A DNA stretch of 64,000 nucleotides from Haematococcus lacustris (GCA_030144725.1 JASKMD010000008.1:20895593-20959592); one strand, 5' to 3'; positions 22,610-33,300 are shown, counted from the stretch's first letter. Notes: generated by a model not told the origin, from the sequence alone. Numbers and translations are program-made.

Positions 22610-23435
22610 TCCCTGCGTCTGCCCCTGCATCCGTCCCTGCGTCCGTCCCTGCACTCGAGCCCTGCGTCCGTCCCTGCACTCGAGCCCTGCGTTAATCCCT
22701 GCGTTAATCCCTGCGTTAATCCCTGCGTTAATCCCTGCGTTAATCCCTGCGTTAATCCCTGCGATAATCCCTGCGTTAATCCCTGCGTTAATCCCTGCGT
22801 TAATCCCTGCGTTAATCCCTGCGTTAATCCCTGCGTTAATCCCTGCGATAATCCCTGCGTTAATCCCTGCGATAATCCCTGCGTTAATCCCTGCGTTAAT
22901 CCCTGCGTTAATCCCTGCGTTAATCCCTGCGTTAATCCCTGCGATAATCCCTGCGTTGATCCCTGCGATAATCCCTGCGTTAATCCCTGCGTTAATCCCT
23001 GCGATAATCCCTGCGTTAATCCCTGCGATAATCCCTGCGTTAATCCCTGCGTTAATCCCTGCGATAATCCCTGCGATAATCCCTGCGATAATCCCTGCGT
23101 TAATCCCTGCGATAATCCCTGCGTTAATCCCTGCGTTAATCCCTGCGATAATCCCTGCGCTCGTCCCTGCGTTAATCCCTGCGCTCGTCCCTGCGCCCAT
23201 AATCCCTGCGCTCGTCCCTGCGTTCATCCCTGCGCTCGTCCCTGCGTTTATCCCTGCGCTCATCCCTGCGCCCAAAATCCCTGCGCTCGTCCCTGCGTTA
23301 ATCCCTGCGCTCATCCCTGCGCCCATAATCCCTGCGCTCATCCCTGCGCTCATCCCTGCGTTCGTCCCTGCACCCCCCCTTCCATCCCTGCGTTTGTCCC
23401 TGCGCCCCCCCCTCAATCCCTGCATCCGTCCCTGC
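22610..23435 (-). repeat. Mirror copy of the 12-bp satellite in the right arm
   Basis: Reverse complement of the satellite at 20157-21060, about seven units shorter. The unit order is largely conserved between the arms. Confidence 0.9.
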
Positions 23436-23601
23436 GTGAACGCCACGGGCCGCCGAGCCTTAGCCTTTGATTTTTTTGACCTGATTTCTTTTGGGATGGA
23501 ATCCTTACATCACAAGCTACCAACTGGCTAAGTTTCAGTCCATTTGGACAAGGTTGACAAAAGCGCAGGGAAAAACGCAGGGACTAATTTGTAGGAGTGG
23601 A

Positions 23602-23779
23602 GGTAGTGCCAACTCAGCGGACAAGGGCGATGTCAGTGCCTTCACAAGGCTGTCCGCCTGGGAGTCGAACCCAGCATTTGACACCGGTCATTGGCATTAC
23701 ACTCCGTCACCACTATTACGCAATCGCGTCATCACTTTTCCGAGACGCTTCGCTAGCACTTCGACCGGCGTTCGTAACA
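23602..23779 (-). repeat. 5' LTR, second fragment (178 bp)
   Basis: Completes the 5' LTR of the gypsy element and is followed by the right CTGCC target duplication. It carries the same B-box hairpin at 23658-23674 as the 3' LTR. Confidence 0.95.
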
Positions 23780-23799
23780 CTGCCCCACAACACACGCTG

Positions 23800-23985
23800 C
23801 AGCCCTCTCCCTACCCTACCCTTGGCGTAGCAGCCCTCTCCCTACCCTACCCTTGGCGTAGCAGCCCTCTCCCTACCCTGCCCTTGGCGTAGCAGCCCTC
23901 TCCCTACCCTACCCTTGGCGTAGCAGCCCTCTCCCTACCCTACCCTTGGCGTAGCAGCCCTCTCCCTACCCTACCCTTGGCGTAG
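23800..23985 (+). repeat. 31-bp tandem repeat, six copies
   Basis: Units of CAGCCCTCTCCCTACCCTAC plus CCTTGGCGTAG are nearly identical to each other. They lie directly beyond the gypsy target site. Confidence 0.9.
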
Positions 23986-24192
23986 CAACCTGGAGCGGGC
24001 AACCTGGAGCGGGCAGCTTGGAGTAGCAGCCCACCCAGCCCACCCTGGCCATGCCAAGGCCACACACCACAATGACCCTACCCATCCCTCTCAAAAGGGA
24101 TAGCTGAGCGCTTGGGTGGTTGTCAGCCCGTGCTTGTTGTCCTCGTCATCTTGCCGCCTTGCTGCGATGTTGTTGTGTTGTCACCTTGTTGG

Positions 24193-24708
24193 GGTGTGGT
24201 GTGGTGTGGTGTGGTGTGGTGTGGTGTGGTGTGGTGTGGTGTGGTGTGGTGTGGTGTGGTGTGGTGTGGTGTGGTGTGGTGTGGTGTGGTGTGGTGTGGT
24301 GTGGTGTGGTGTGGTGTGGTGTGGTGTGGTGTGGTGTGGTGTGGTGTGGTGTGGTGTGGTGTGGTGTGGTGTGGTGTGGTGTGGTGTGGTGTGGTGTGGT
24401 GTGGATGATGGTGATGATGATGGTGATGGTGATGGTGATGGTGATGGTGATGGTGATGGTGATGGTGATGGTGATGGTGATGGTGATGGTGATGGTGATG
24501 GTGATGGTGATGGTGATGGTGATGGTGATGGTGATGGTGATGGTGATGGTGATGGTGATGGTGATGGTGATGGTGATGGTGATGGTGATGGTGATGGTGA
24601 TGGTGATGGTGATGGTGATGGTGATGGTGATGGTGATGGTGATGGTGATGATGATGGTGATGGTGATGATGATGGTGATGGTGATGGTGATGGTGATGGT
24701 GATGGTGG
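24193..24708 (+). repeat. Compound microsatellite: (GTGGT)n then (GATGGT)n
   Basis: About 42 copies of GTGGT (24193-24403) switch abruptly to about 50 copies of GATGGT (24404-24708) with a few GATGAT variants. Cys-Gly-Val and Asp-Gly or Met-Val reading frames through it are artefacts. Both motifs share TGGTG, so one may have arisen by mutation at the end of the other. Confidence 0.95.
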
Positions 24709-25019
24709 TGTGTGGTGTCACCTTGTTGTTGTGTTGTGTCGTTGCTACCTTGTCACATCGTAGGGGGGTGTTGCGGTCATTGGGTGCATCAATGCATGTG
24801 CTTAGCATTTCCATATTGAGGTGTTGTGGAGTGATGGTGCAACGAGACATGTGCTTGCAAGTCCCGTAGCGAGGTGTTGCGGGATGTTTGGGTGTCAATG
24901 CATGTGTTTTGCGGGGATGTTGCGGGGTGTTTGGTCGTCAATACATGTGTTTTGCGGGGGTGTAGCAAGGTGTTGCGGGGTGTTAGGTGGTCAACATGTG
25001 TTTTGCGGATGTAAGAGTC
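24709..25019. other. Degenerate repeats, no gene
   Basis: Three or four diverged copies of a ~55-60 bp unit containing CATGTGTTTTGCGGGG and GTTGCGGGGTGTTTGG lie at about 24868-25010. No coding evidence. Confidence 0.5.
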
Positions 25020-25105
25020 GATGAAATAGTCGACATCTGTGCAGATGAAGCCACGACATCTGCACAGCCAAGCCGCGAATGTAATAGTCGACATCTGTGC
25101 AGATG
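25020..25105. repeat. Left remnant of a GACATCTGTGCAGATGTC palindromic array
   Basis: Copies of CGACATCTGTGCAGATG and its complement CATCTGCACAG stand directly left of an inverted-repeat element. The same array continues on the other side at 28344-28650, so it was one array split by that insertion. Confidence 0.8.
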
Positions 25106-25618
25106 GTCACCCCCGCCATTGGCGGCACCCCCATGGCTCAAGAGATAACTTCCAACTCATTTCTGCACGGATGAAGCCGCCGATTAGTGCGATGAGCTGC
25201 TGATGGCGTGGCGAGTGTGCAGCCAGCCTAAACGGTTTGCCGGGTGGCTGGCCCCCAACCTGCGACGTCTTCTTGAGCCTCGCAGACACTCTTAGGGACT
25301 CCTAAAGGCAGCCAGAACCCAGCACGACGTGAATTTCGCATCCTCACTGGACATTGCAAGTTTTCAGGCCAGCACGCAACAGTGCTGTCGCGTCCCAGCA
25401 CGCATCGAGACCCATCCCAATGCTGGGTTCGTGACGGCTACGGCGGATTGCTGCTGAACCTGCTGCCTGGTACAAGTTGCGGAATTGCAGTCTCGCACAA
25501 GATGCTCAGGGCATTGAGGCCTGTGGCTCCCGAGCAATCACGAGCAGCAAAACTAAGCAAAAGATATGCAGAGACTGAGTTGTGATGGTGTTTGCCGCTG
25601 TGCAGGCCAGTGAAAGCC

Positions 25619-26410
25619 ATGGTTGGCAAGAGCAGGGGAGTGAAGGCTAATCGTGTCAGTCTGCAGAAAGCAAGGGAGGTTGTGGCACAGCTCAGGGCTG
25701 CAAAGGCCGAGGCCAATGCCCAGGCTGTCGCCACTGTGACTGAGGCTGAGGGCCAGGCTGATGCTGGTGCTGGTGAGGCGGTTGAGGTTGAGGTTGAGGT
25801 TGAGGTTGAGGTCCAGGCAGGTCTACAGCACAGGGAGCAGCAGCTTGCTGAAAACCTGCGCTTGCATGCTTTACAACAACAACTGCATGACCTTATGCGG
25901 GGTGAGCTTCAACGCAAGGAGCAGCAGTTGGCAGACTCTCATGCCCAGCAGCATGCAGCTCTGCTACGGTGGGAGCAACAGTTAAACGAGCAACAGCAAC
26001 AGCTTCAGCAGCAGGTGACAGAGCAACAGCAGCAGCTGCAGCAACAGCAGGCGGACCTCAGCAGGAGGGAGCAGGATCTGACTGAGGGGCAGCAGCAGTT
26101 GCAGCAGCAGCATGCAGACCTCAGCAGGAGGGAGCAGGATCTGACTGAGCGGCAGCAGCAGTTGCAGCAGCAGCATGCAGATTTGCACTCCAAGGAGCAA
26201 CAGCTAATTGAGCAGTGCCAGCTGACTGAGCAGCAAGCTCGCATCCAGACGTTGCAACAGCAGCTTCACAGGCTGCAACGACAGGAGGAAGCCCGCAGGG
26301 GGGCTGAAGTGCAACGCGAGGTGCCGCAGTTAGCACCTGTCAGCACCAACCACCCCCTCCCAGACCCTCCTTCATGCTGTCGGGCAAGATGGGCTAGCCC
26401 ACTTCAAGGG
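25619..26410 (+). CDS. Glutamine-rich coiled-coil protein (first visible exon of an element gene)
   Basis: The frame starts at ATG 25619 (MVGKSRGVKANRVSLQKAR, a basic start). An Ala-rich helix and a Glu-Val repeat (VEVEVEVEVEV) follow, and then ~150 residues of heptad-like coiled coil dominated by Gln, including tandem ~22-residue units (QQQLQQQHADLSRREQDLTE). It probably oligomerises. A plausible donor lies near 26410. A short exon at about 26505-26570 (FKRPRQDTPLTPMPSPL, NLS-like) may link it to the Gag-like exon downstream. Coiled coils in front of a capsid-like domain are seen in some retrotransposon Gags. Exact exon joins are uncertain. Confidence 0.6.
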
Positions 26411-26694
26411 TTAGTTGTGTGGCTGCACACTGCAGATGGATGCACACGCAATGCACATGCACGGTGACTGCACTGCGGCCCACCCTTTAACTATCATCCC
26501 GCAGGTCAGCCCTCTTCAAGCGACCACGCCAGGACACCCCACTGACGCCCATGCCTTCTCCGCTAGCAGGGTACGCAGTTCCCATGCATGCTCACCCAAG
26601 CACCCACCACCACACCCACTGAAACCATTGTGGGATGCATGTGTGCATGTGCAGACATCATATTGTGGCCTCTGCATTGCGCATTCCTGGGCTG

Positions 26695-27774
26695 CCCTAC
26701 TCAGCTGTGGTGGGGGCCCACCAACGCCTGCTGCTGGCAACCCCACCCCCACCCCCTCCCCCTCAGCCCAGGCCAGCGCAGCAAGCTCAGTCCAACCTAA
26801 CCCAGCCAGCGCCAACTAGCCCTTCCTGCCTGCCACCTCCACCTCTCTATGGGGGCACAGCCACTGGCTTGGTCGTGAGGGCATGGGGGGAATCACTAGC
26901 GGAGTACTTTAGCGCATGCCGCATGCCTCTGCCTCAATGGGTCCCCTACGCAGCTGGTCGCCTCAGGGGAGGGGCAGAGGTGTGGTGGAGCCACCAGGTG
27001 TTCAACAACACCCCCGCTGCCACCTGCTGGATGGCCTTTCTGGGAGAATTGTGTGAGCATTACACCCCCGCTAAAGAGCGCGCATTGCAGCCAGCCGCGC
27101 AGACTTCACCCACACGCATTGCAGCTCAGCGGATGCACAGTGCAGCCCCCACTGTGTTGCTGTCGACAAGCAACAGATTTGCCACGTTGCCAGTGGCGGA
27201 TGACAAGGAGCAGCAACTGCCATGCCATGCACAAGACACTAGTGCCAGCCACAGGCAACGTGGCCACATCATGTTTCGGCGCTATCTTGTGCTGGACGAC
27301 GCTAGGCAAGCAACAGTATGCAGTATGCCAGAGGCTGATGTGGAGCGCATGCATAAAGATGTGAAGGGGTGCAGGGCGATGCACCGCATGGTGTTTACAC
27401 CTGACGGGGACCAGCCTCAATGGACCATGGCTGCTTGTGCATGCAGCACGTACATGAGTGTGCCATGCCTGCCGTGCATGAAGCCTGACACCACTACCCC
27501 ACTTGAGCCCATGCCCATGTTTCAAGACACTGTGAAGGAGGTGAGGGAAGACGAAGAGTGTTATGCATTGTTGATGTTGTATCATTCCGATTTGCTGCAT
27601 GATGAGGTGTGTTTTGGCAAACTGACCAACAAACACTGTGAACGATATCGCATGCACATGGGGTGGGAGAGGCAAGATAAACGTAGGGAATTGCGTCGTT
27701 TGGTGCGCAGAGAGCTACTAAGTGAGCAGCTGGAGGCTGAATATGAGGCGGACAATTGTTGTAACTGGGTGTAA
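26695..27774 (+). CDS. Gag-like (capsid) protein segment inside the inverted-repeat element
   Basis: Open to a TAA at 27772-27774. After a Pro/Gln-rich linker comes a segment typical of retrotransposon Gag: WGESLAEYFSACRMPLPQW, YAAGRLRGGAEVWWSH, then WMAFLGELCEHYTPAKE. The pattern of aromatic residue, 'AA.RLRG.A..WW' and 'F...L...F.P' matches the retrotransposon_gag family. No zinc knuckle, protease or RT follows. The remaining ~200 residues contain a Cys-rich piece (ACACSTYMSVPCLPCMKP) and a charged C-terminus (RQDKRRELRRLVRRELLSEQ) that I do not recognise. It is probably the second half of the gene that starts at 25619. It could be a captured or domesticated Gag. Functional state unknown. 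Confidence 0.6.
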   Translation, partial: PYSAVVGAHQRLLLATPPPPPPPQPRPAQQAQSNLTQPAPTSPSCLPPPPLYGGTATGLVVRAWGESLAEYFSACRMPLPQWVPYAAGRLRGGAEVWWSHQVFNNTPAATCWMAFLGELCEHYTPAKERALQPAAQTSPTRIAAQRMHSAAPTVLLSTSNRFATLPVADDKEQQLPCHAQDTSASHRQRGHIMFRRYLVLDDARQATVCSMPEADVERMHKDVKGCRAMHRMVFTPDGDQPQWTMAACACSTYMSVPCLPCMKPDTTTPLEPMPMFQDTVKEVREDEECYALLMLYHSDLLHDEVCFGKLTNKHCERYRMHMGWERQDKRRELRRLVRRELLSEQLEAEYEADNCCNWV

Positions 27775-28343
27775 GGTTCACGGGGATGTAAGCAGATAAA
27801 GCAAAATCGGCCCACACTAATCGGCAGCGAACTAGCGGCCAAAACTGTGACAAGGTGCAAGGTGCATGATAGTCAACTTTACAGTAGCATAGACCACCCA
27901 CAATGGAGAGCATCGAGTTTCTAAACAGGGGACATGGTGGGAAAACAGTATCATTATACAATCTACGTTGGAAGTCCGTTATCTGACGTCCAGGTGACAG
28001 TTGATGGGACGTCAAAAAGTCCCATGTTTAGGGAAATTTGGCATGGGGTGACGTATCACGAGTTGCACCCAGTTCTTGTGCAGGGACAGGCCACAAGCAC
28101 GATCCGCACTCCCAAACATGTCATCAGCACACTAGATCACATGTCAGGGGGGGTCCAGCGCCCGAACAAAAAATACAACGAATTCAGCTCGTCCATGCCG
28201 ATGAGCCCGGCACAGGCGCACACCAGCCCGAGTAGCCCGCTAGCCTCGCGCTGGTGAGCTGCACCGCCCTGCGCAAGAGTCGTGGTAAAACTCTTAAAGA
28301 CCGGTAAGATGTTATCAGGGGTGCCGCCAATGGCGGGGGTGAC

Positions 28344-28650
28344 CAGATGCTATAGACAACATCTGCACAGCCAAGGCTCGAATGTAATAGTCGACATCTG
28401 TGCAGATGTCGTTGTCATCAGCTGCACAGATGTCGGTCTAGACATCTGCACAGCCAAGCATTGAATGTAAAAGTCGACATCTGTGCAGATGTCGTCGTCA
28501 GCAGCTGCACAGATGTTGGTCGCGGTATACGACATCTGTGCAGATGTCGACTTCACGCAGCTGCACAGATGTCGGTGACGCTTGCATCTGTGCAGATGTC
28601 AACTTACTGCAGCTGTGCAGATTAAAGACAACCGACATCTGCACAGATAT
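28344..28650. repeat. Palindromic array GACATCTGTGCAGATGTC, right part
   Basis: At least eight copies of CGACATCTGTGCAGATGTCG or its complement alternate with CAGCTGCACAGATGTCGG, spaced about 40 bp. The core is palindromic apart from the central TG/CA pair. This is the continuation of 25020-25105. Confidence 0.85.
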
Positions 28651-28795
28651 CGGATTCTGGAAAATCGCGGCCCATTTGCGTCGCAACGGATGCACGGATT
28701 AGCATAAGACTTGTACCGTTCGAACGGCCTTCTACTCCTCTTTCCAATGAGCTATGGTCGATCCAATCGCGACCGGTCCTTGTTTATCGTGAGTG

Positions 28796-28993
28796 TGGTT
28801 TGGTGTGAACCAGTACTGTTTTGGTGTGAACCAGTACTGGTTGGGGTGTGAACCAGTACTGGTTTGGTGTGAACCAGTACTGGTTTGGTGTGAACCAGTA
28901 CTGGTTTTGGGTAAACCAGTACTGGTTGGAGGTGGACCAGTATTGGTGGGGGGGCGGCCAGTACTGGTTGGGGGTGGACCAGTACTGGTTTTC
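28796..28993 (+). repeat. ~21-bp tandem repeat containing the palindrome AACCAGTACTGGTT
   Basis: About nine copies of GGTGTGAACCAGTACTGGTT, degenerating to GGAGGTGGACCAGTACTGGTT at the right. The core AACCAGTACTGGTT is a perfect 14-bp palindrome. Confidence 0.85.
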
Positions 28994-29287
28994 TCGTATC
29001 TCCTCAGCCCGATTTTTCCTCGATTTTAGGTTTAAACCCCCATTCTTAGAACCGCTAAAAAGGACATTCCATCAAGCCACTTTGGCAAAATTTTCAACTT
29101 TTCTCATGAACTTTTCTGCGAGTGTATGGTCTTCCACTCGCGCCGATTAAGGCCGGAAGTCGCCTACGTCATTTCTTCCCGGGAGGCGTACTGCAGATAG
29201 CCCCAGGAAAGGACGTCTCATCGCCGTTGTAATCATCGAAAAACTCAAAGTTGCTGCGATGTTATAACTATTTGAAAAATCGCCCGA
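28994..29287. other. No gene seen
   Basis: AT-richer sequence than its surroundings with no supported ORF or repeat, lying just left of the large Tnp2 transposon. Confidence 0.5.
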
Positions 29288-30208
29288 ACCTGTACAGGGT
29301 CCTACCGACCCTGTACAGGGTCCTGGGCCACAGGGTTCTGCCGCACGCCTACAGGGTCCTATGACTAACGTCTACAGGGTCCTGCCGCACGGCTACAGGG
29401 TCCTGCGACTCAGGTCTACAGGGTCCTGCCGCACGCCTACAGGGTCCTGCGACACTTGTCTACAGGGTTCTGCCGCACGCCTACAGGGTCCTACGACATT
29501 TGTCTACAGGGTTCTGCCGCACGCCTACAGGGTCCTGCGACATTTGGCTACAGGGTTCTGCCGCACGCCTACAGGGTCCTACGACGTTTGGCTACAGGGT
29601 TCTGCCGCACGCCTACAGGGTCCTGCGACACACGTCTACAGGGTTCTGCCGCACGCCTACAGGGTCCTGCGACACACGTCTACAGGGTTCTGCCGCACGC
29701 CTACAGGGTCCTGCGACGTTTGGCTACAGGGTTCTGCCGCACGCCTACAGGGTCCTGCGACACACGGCTACAGGGTTCTGCCGCACGCCTACAGGGTTTT
29801 GCGACGTTTGGCTACAGGGTTCTGCCGCACGGCTACAGGGTCCTAGGACGTTTGGCTACAGGGTTCTGCCGCACGCCTACAGGGTCCTGCGACGTTTGTT
29901 TACAGGGTTCTGCCGCACGCCTACAGGGTCCTGCGACGTTTGTTTACAGGGTTCTGCCGCACGCTTACAGGGTCCTGCGACACTTGTCTACAGGGTTCTG
30001 CCGCACGCCTACAGGGTCCTGCGACGTTTGGCTACAGGGTTCTGCCGCACGCCTACAGGGTCCTGCGACGTTTGGCTACAGGGTTCTGCCGCACGCCTAC
30101 AGGGTCCTGCGACACACGGCTACAGGGTTCTGCCGCACGCCTACAGGGTCCTGCGACACACGTCTACAGGGTCTTGCCGCACGCCTACAGGGTCCTGCAG
30201 GTCATACC
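29288..30208 (+). repeat. Left subterminal repeat array of the Tnp2 transposon
   Basis: About 40 half-units of ~22 bp alternate between TACAGGGTTCTGCCGCACGCC and TACAGGGTCCTGCGACGTTTG, giving a 44-bp higher-order period. Two CCTGTACAGGGTCCT copies mark the outer edge (29289-29323). The array is the reverse complement of the right-hand array. Tyr-Arg-Val-Leu reading frames through it are artefacts. Confidence 0.9.
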
Positions 30209-30374
30209 GCTAGGTAGCTAAGGCATTCTATCACTAAATGCTGATGGTGTGACAGTTGCAGCAGCAGCAACATGACAGTGACGCAGCCCCAACAACCATA
30301 AAACAGGAACAGCATTACAAGCATCTATTCTGACATCCGTTCTTACTGGGTGCAGCACCGTGATTGATGAATGA

Positions 30375-33300
30375 CTAGCTGCGGCTTAGGCTGTGCGCTG
30401 GCACAAAGAACATACGGCCGTAGCCCTCCCCATCCTCAAAGCTGGTCACAAAGACTGTGAAGATCTTGGTGGCATCAAACATATACCAATGCTGATCTCC
30501 ATAGCCCTGGTGCATGCTGCCCATGGCTGATTGCTGCGGGCGCTCCTCAACTGGTGGAAGGGGGTCAGCCTGACGCTGTGATGCACCGGCTGCAAGCCTC
30601 TGGGACTTCCTGGTGCCACCTGTGCTGGCTGCCTCCGCTGCTGCCTGATCCACACCACGCTTTGCTGACCTGTGCTGCTGTGGTCCACCTATACCGCTGG
30701 GCCCAGCAGCCCCTTCTGCATTCCCGTCTCCTGGTGGCTCTCCCCCCCCCTGACCTCCTGCGTTAGCCGCTGCTCCAGCTCCTGCTGCCTGCTGTGGCCT
30801 GGGAATAGCCTGACCAGTTGCTGCCAAACATGAGGGGTGGGATGTAGGGCGGGTCAAGTAGATGCGGCTGACTGCTAGACGTAGGAACACCCCAGGCAGT
30901 TTGGGGTGCTCCAGACGAACCCAGAACTGCACATGGCCAGCCCAAATGGCCCACTTGTCGTCATCGAGCTCGAACGGGATGCTGACCCAGGTGTTGTTGC
31001 GGGTTATGGGGCGTTTGTACACACTGCTGAAAACAATGGTGCCATTGCAGTCTGCCCGCTGGTAGTACCGCACTGGATACGGGGATGCAGGGTCAGCGAC
31101 CCGTTGATCCTCCTTGGCCTCCTCCACTGCCTCCCTTGCGGTTAGGGCCTCACCGAACACCTGCTTGACGTGCCATGGGCGCCATGGGGTGGCCTCGTCG
31201 CTTTTCTGCAGATCCTGGACTGCCTTCATGCAGCCCCTCATCATGGCACCCGGGCTGTTCTGTAGTGGGCACTCTGCACTGCCCGCTCCCAGCAGCAGGG
31301 CCTGCTGCCCGTCCTGTGTCAGCTCGTCCTTCAGGCGGGCCTTGTAGTCCTGCTGTGCCTGTGGCTCAGCCCGGTCAAGCAGCCTCTTGCTGGCGTTATG
31401 CCCGGCCACCCGCATGGCAATGTGGGCATCCAGCTGTGCTCCAGGAATGCCGCTGGTGGTGATGGACTTCAAGTCATGCAGGTCACGCTCGATCCAGAGC
31501 TCGCCAAACAGGCATGTCCTGCCCACATTGCTCTCTTGCATGAACAGCCTGTGCACACCACAGCCATGATATCATGTTGATGCATGGTCTGCCTGCAGCA
31601 TGCATGCATTGTTGATGGGTAAGGTTGGCCTGCATGCTACTGTACTACTAAAACTCTCACCTGCAGGCCGTTGTGTGGAGGTTGGGGCAGACTTGGTCAG
31701 TAGGCACTGACAGCTTGCCCTCGTTGTCGCCATGCGCAGCTGGAAGCAGAGGATCACGGCGGCAGCGCTCCAACCTGGCTGCATAGGTCTTCAGATGTGC
31801 ATAGCCTGCCTCCATCCCCGCAGGTGTGGCGCTGTTCTCCGAGCCTGAATTGGGCAGACAAATCCTCATTGTTAGGTATATGTTAGTCATCATGCACCGG
31901 GGGATTGTTAGGTATATGTTAGTCATCATGGGACCGTGCCTATAGATGCTTGTTTGTAATTTACCTGGTGTCAAGTAGTGCAGCATAGCGCCCTCCAAGG
32001 CTGTCCACAACCCACGGTAGGGCTCTGGCAAAAGGTTGCCCCGCAACACGATGGGTGAGAAGTGCACATACCAGTGCTTGTAGTCCTCCATGCGCCATCC
32101 ACTGCATGATGACATGAGCATTGCAGCACCAGTGCAACCATAAGCGTGTCATGACATGCACCTTGTATTGTCAGCATCCTTGCCTGTCAGTTGTGACATG
32201 ATTATGATATACTGCACAATATGATTATGGCTTACGTGCGGTTGGCAAGGTCTCCCAGGTCCCGTCCCAAGTCAGATGGGGATTGAATGGCTGCTCCACG
32301 CTTGATTATCTCACGCCTCACATCAATGTGAAGGCCATCTGCACTCATGAACCACTCCAGCTGGTGCTTGAGCAAACCATACATGAAGCTGTGGTACACA
32401 GGCACCGGGTGGGCCAACCGGGCGTCCAGGTGTTTGAGCAGCAGGGGCAGGAGGGGCTGGGCGTGGCAGCCCACCACCCTAGGTTCGCCTTGTGACCACC
32501 CATGGATGAAGGGGGCACCTCGGTCCATGATCTGCTCGTGGGTGAACTTCATGCGCACGTCATAGATGAGCACATACTCCTGCAGTCCGCCACCGCAAGC
32601 AAGGATGGTGTGTGCCAAGGGATCCTTGTGTCTGATTTCAATAGCACATGCTGATGTGTGCGTCAAGTGTTCCATACCTCCCGGTTGGAGCCTGGTAGGG
32701 TCTGCAGCGTTGGCGAGTCGTAGCCAAGGGGCGCCTTCTCTGTAGGGGGGTTTGGGGGCTTGCTGATGTTGCAGTTGTAGCACATCTTCAGGGCGCTGTG
32801 GCCCATGGCCCTGGTCAAAGTGGCTCTACATGCACACAATCACGCAATTCATTCCTCAATGGTTGTAATATGTTTGTGGGTGGTACATGGCAGGGTACAA
32901 GTTGTATAGGGATAGACTGGACTGGGAGGTGGTGGAATCATTTGTAGGTGCAAGCTGTTGGCCACCCAGGTCACCCGGGCCCTCGATGTGCTTGCTGACT
33001 TCCTGGCAGATGGCTTTCATGTAGCCTGTCAGGTGAGACTGGTGCTTTCCTCCGTTGATGACGGCCAGCACTGAGCTGCACGCCCGCTTGCCGCACACCT
33101 CAGCCGGCACATCCAGCAGCCGCAACAGAATCACACCCACTGACCAGGTGCCGTTCTTGCCCAGGGTCATCCAGTCAACCCCAATCATGAAGTGGGCTGT
33201 GTTGGGGGAGGTGGCCACAACCTCATGTAGCTTGGGCTGCATCTCTCGCCATGCAGGGCCTGCCAAACAACAACATCATGGTAAGGTGCATGTCACTGTA

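Larger units (their letters stand above)
20004..23599. mobile_element. Foldback element: 3.6 kb palindrome nested in the gypsy 5' LTR
   Basis: Left arm 20004-21710 and right arm 21978-23599 are near-perfect inverted copies around a unique centre of ~267 bp. The arm length difference (~85 bp) is explained by about seven 12-bp satellite units. The termini are CACTCCTACAAATT and its complement. The split LTR is restored exactly if GA (20002-20003 and 23600-23601) is a 2-bp target duplication; TGGA (4 bp) is an alternative boundary. CACT ends with a short duplication recall EnSpm/CACTA elements, but that is weak evidence. No transposase-like ORF is present, so the element is non-autonomous. Arm divergence is very low (one visible substitution in the outer 60 bp), so the palindrome is young or homogenised. 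Confidence 0.9.
13861..23779 (-). mobile_element. Ty3/gypsy (chromovirus-type) LTR retrotransposon, nearly intact, interrupted by a nested insertion
   Basis: Full element on the minus strand. It has a 200-bp 3' LTR (13861-14060), a polypurine tract, integrase, protease-RT-RNase H, Gag, a primer-binding-like site and a 5' LTR (19982-20003 plus 23602-23779). The LTRs begin TGTTACG and end CGTAACA. The 5-bp sequence CTGCC flanks both ends (13856-13860 and 23780-23784), a standard target-site duplication. The two LTRs show no difference by eye, so the insertion is recent. A 3,596-bp palindromic element sits inside the 5' LTR, so without it the element is about 6.3 kb. Domain order PR-RT-RH-IN with a C-terminal chromodomain places it in the chromoviruses. 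An in-frame TAG between gag and pol and a +1 shift before the integrase are described with the ORFs. Confidence 0.95.
25106..28343. mobile_element. 3.2 kb inverted-terminal-repeat element with coiled-coil and Gag-like genes
   Basis: Perfect 26-bp terminal inverted repeats lie at 25106-25131 (starting GTCACCCCCGCC) and 28318-28343. Both are flanked by CAGATG (25100-25105 and 28344-28349), a 6-bp target duplication. The terminus itself contains a near-palindrome CCGCCATTGGCGG. The insertion split an array of GACATCTGTGCAGATGTC repeats. Inside, on the plus strand, are a Gln-rich coiled-coil exon and a Gag-like exon; no transposase with a recognisable DDE domain is seen. It may be a non-autonomous element that captured retroelement sequence, or a little-known superfamily. 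Superfamily not assigned. Confidence 0.75.

Noticed and set aside
20072..23531. Long Ala-Gly-Ile-Asn and Pro-Ala-Leu-Ile ORFs on both strands
   Set aside because: Produced by the 12-bp satellite in the palindromic arms; both strands and both arms give equivalent frames, with no domain or splice support.
24112..24898. Cys-Gly-Val, Asp-Gly, Met-Val and Thr-Ile repeat ORFs
   Set aside because: Artefacts of the (GTGGT)n and (GATGGT)n microsatellites, open in several frames on both strands.
29288..30208. Repeat/spacer pattern resembling a CRISPR array (also 42120-42790)
   Set aside because: The 'spacers' are themselves repeated units, the host is clearly eukaryotic with spliced genes, and there are no cas genes. 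It is a minisatellite of a transposon.
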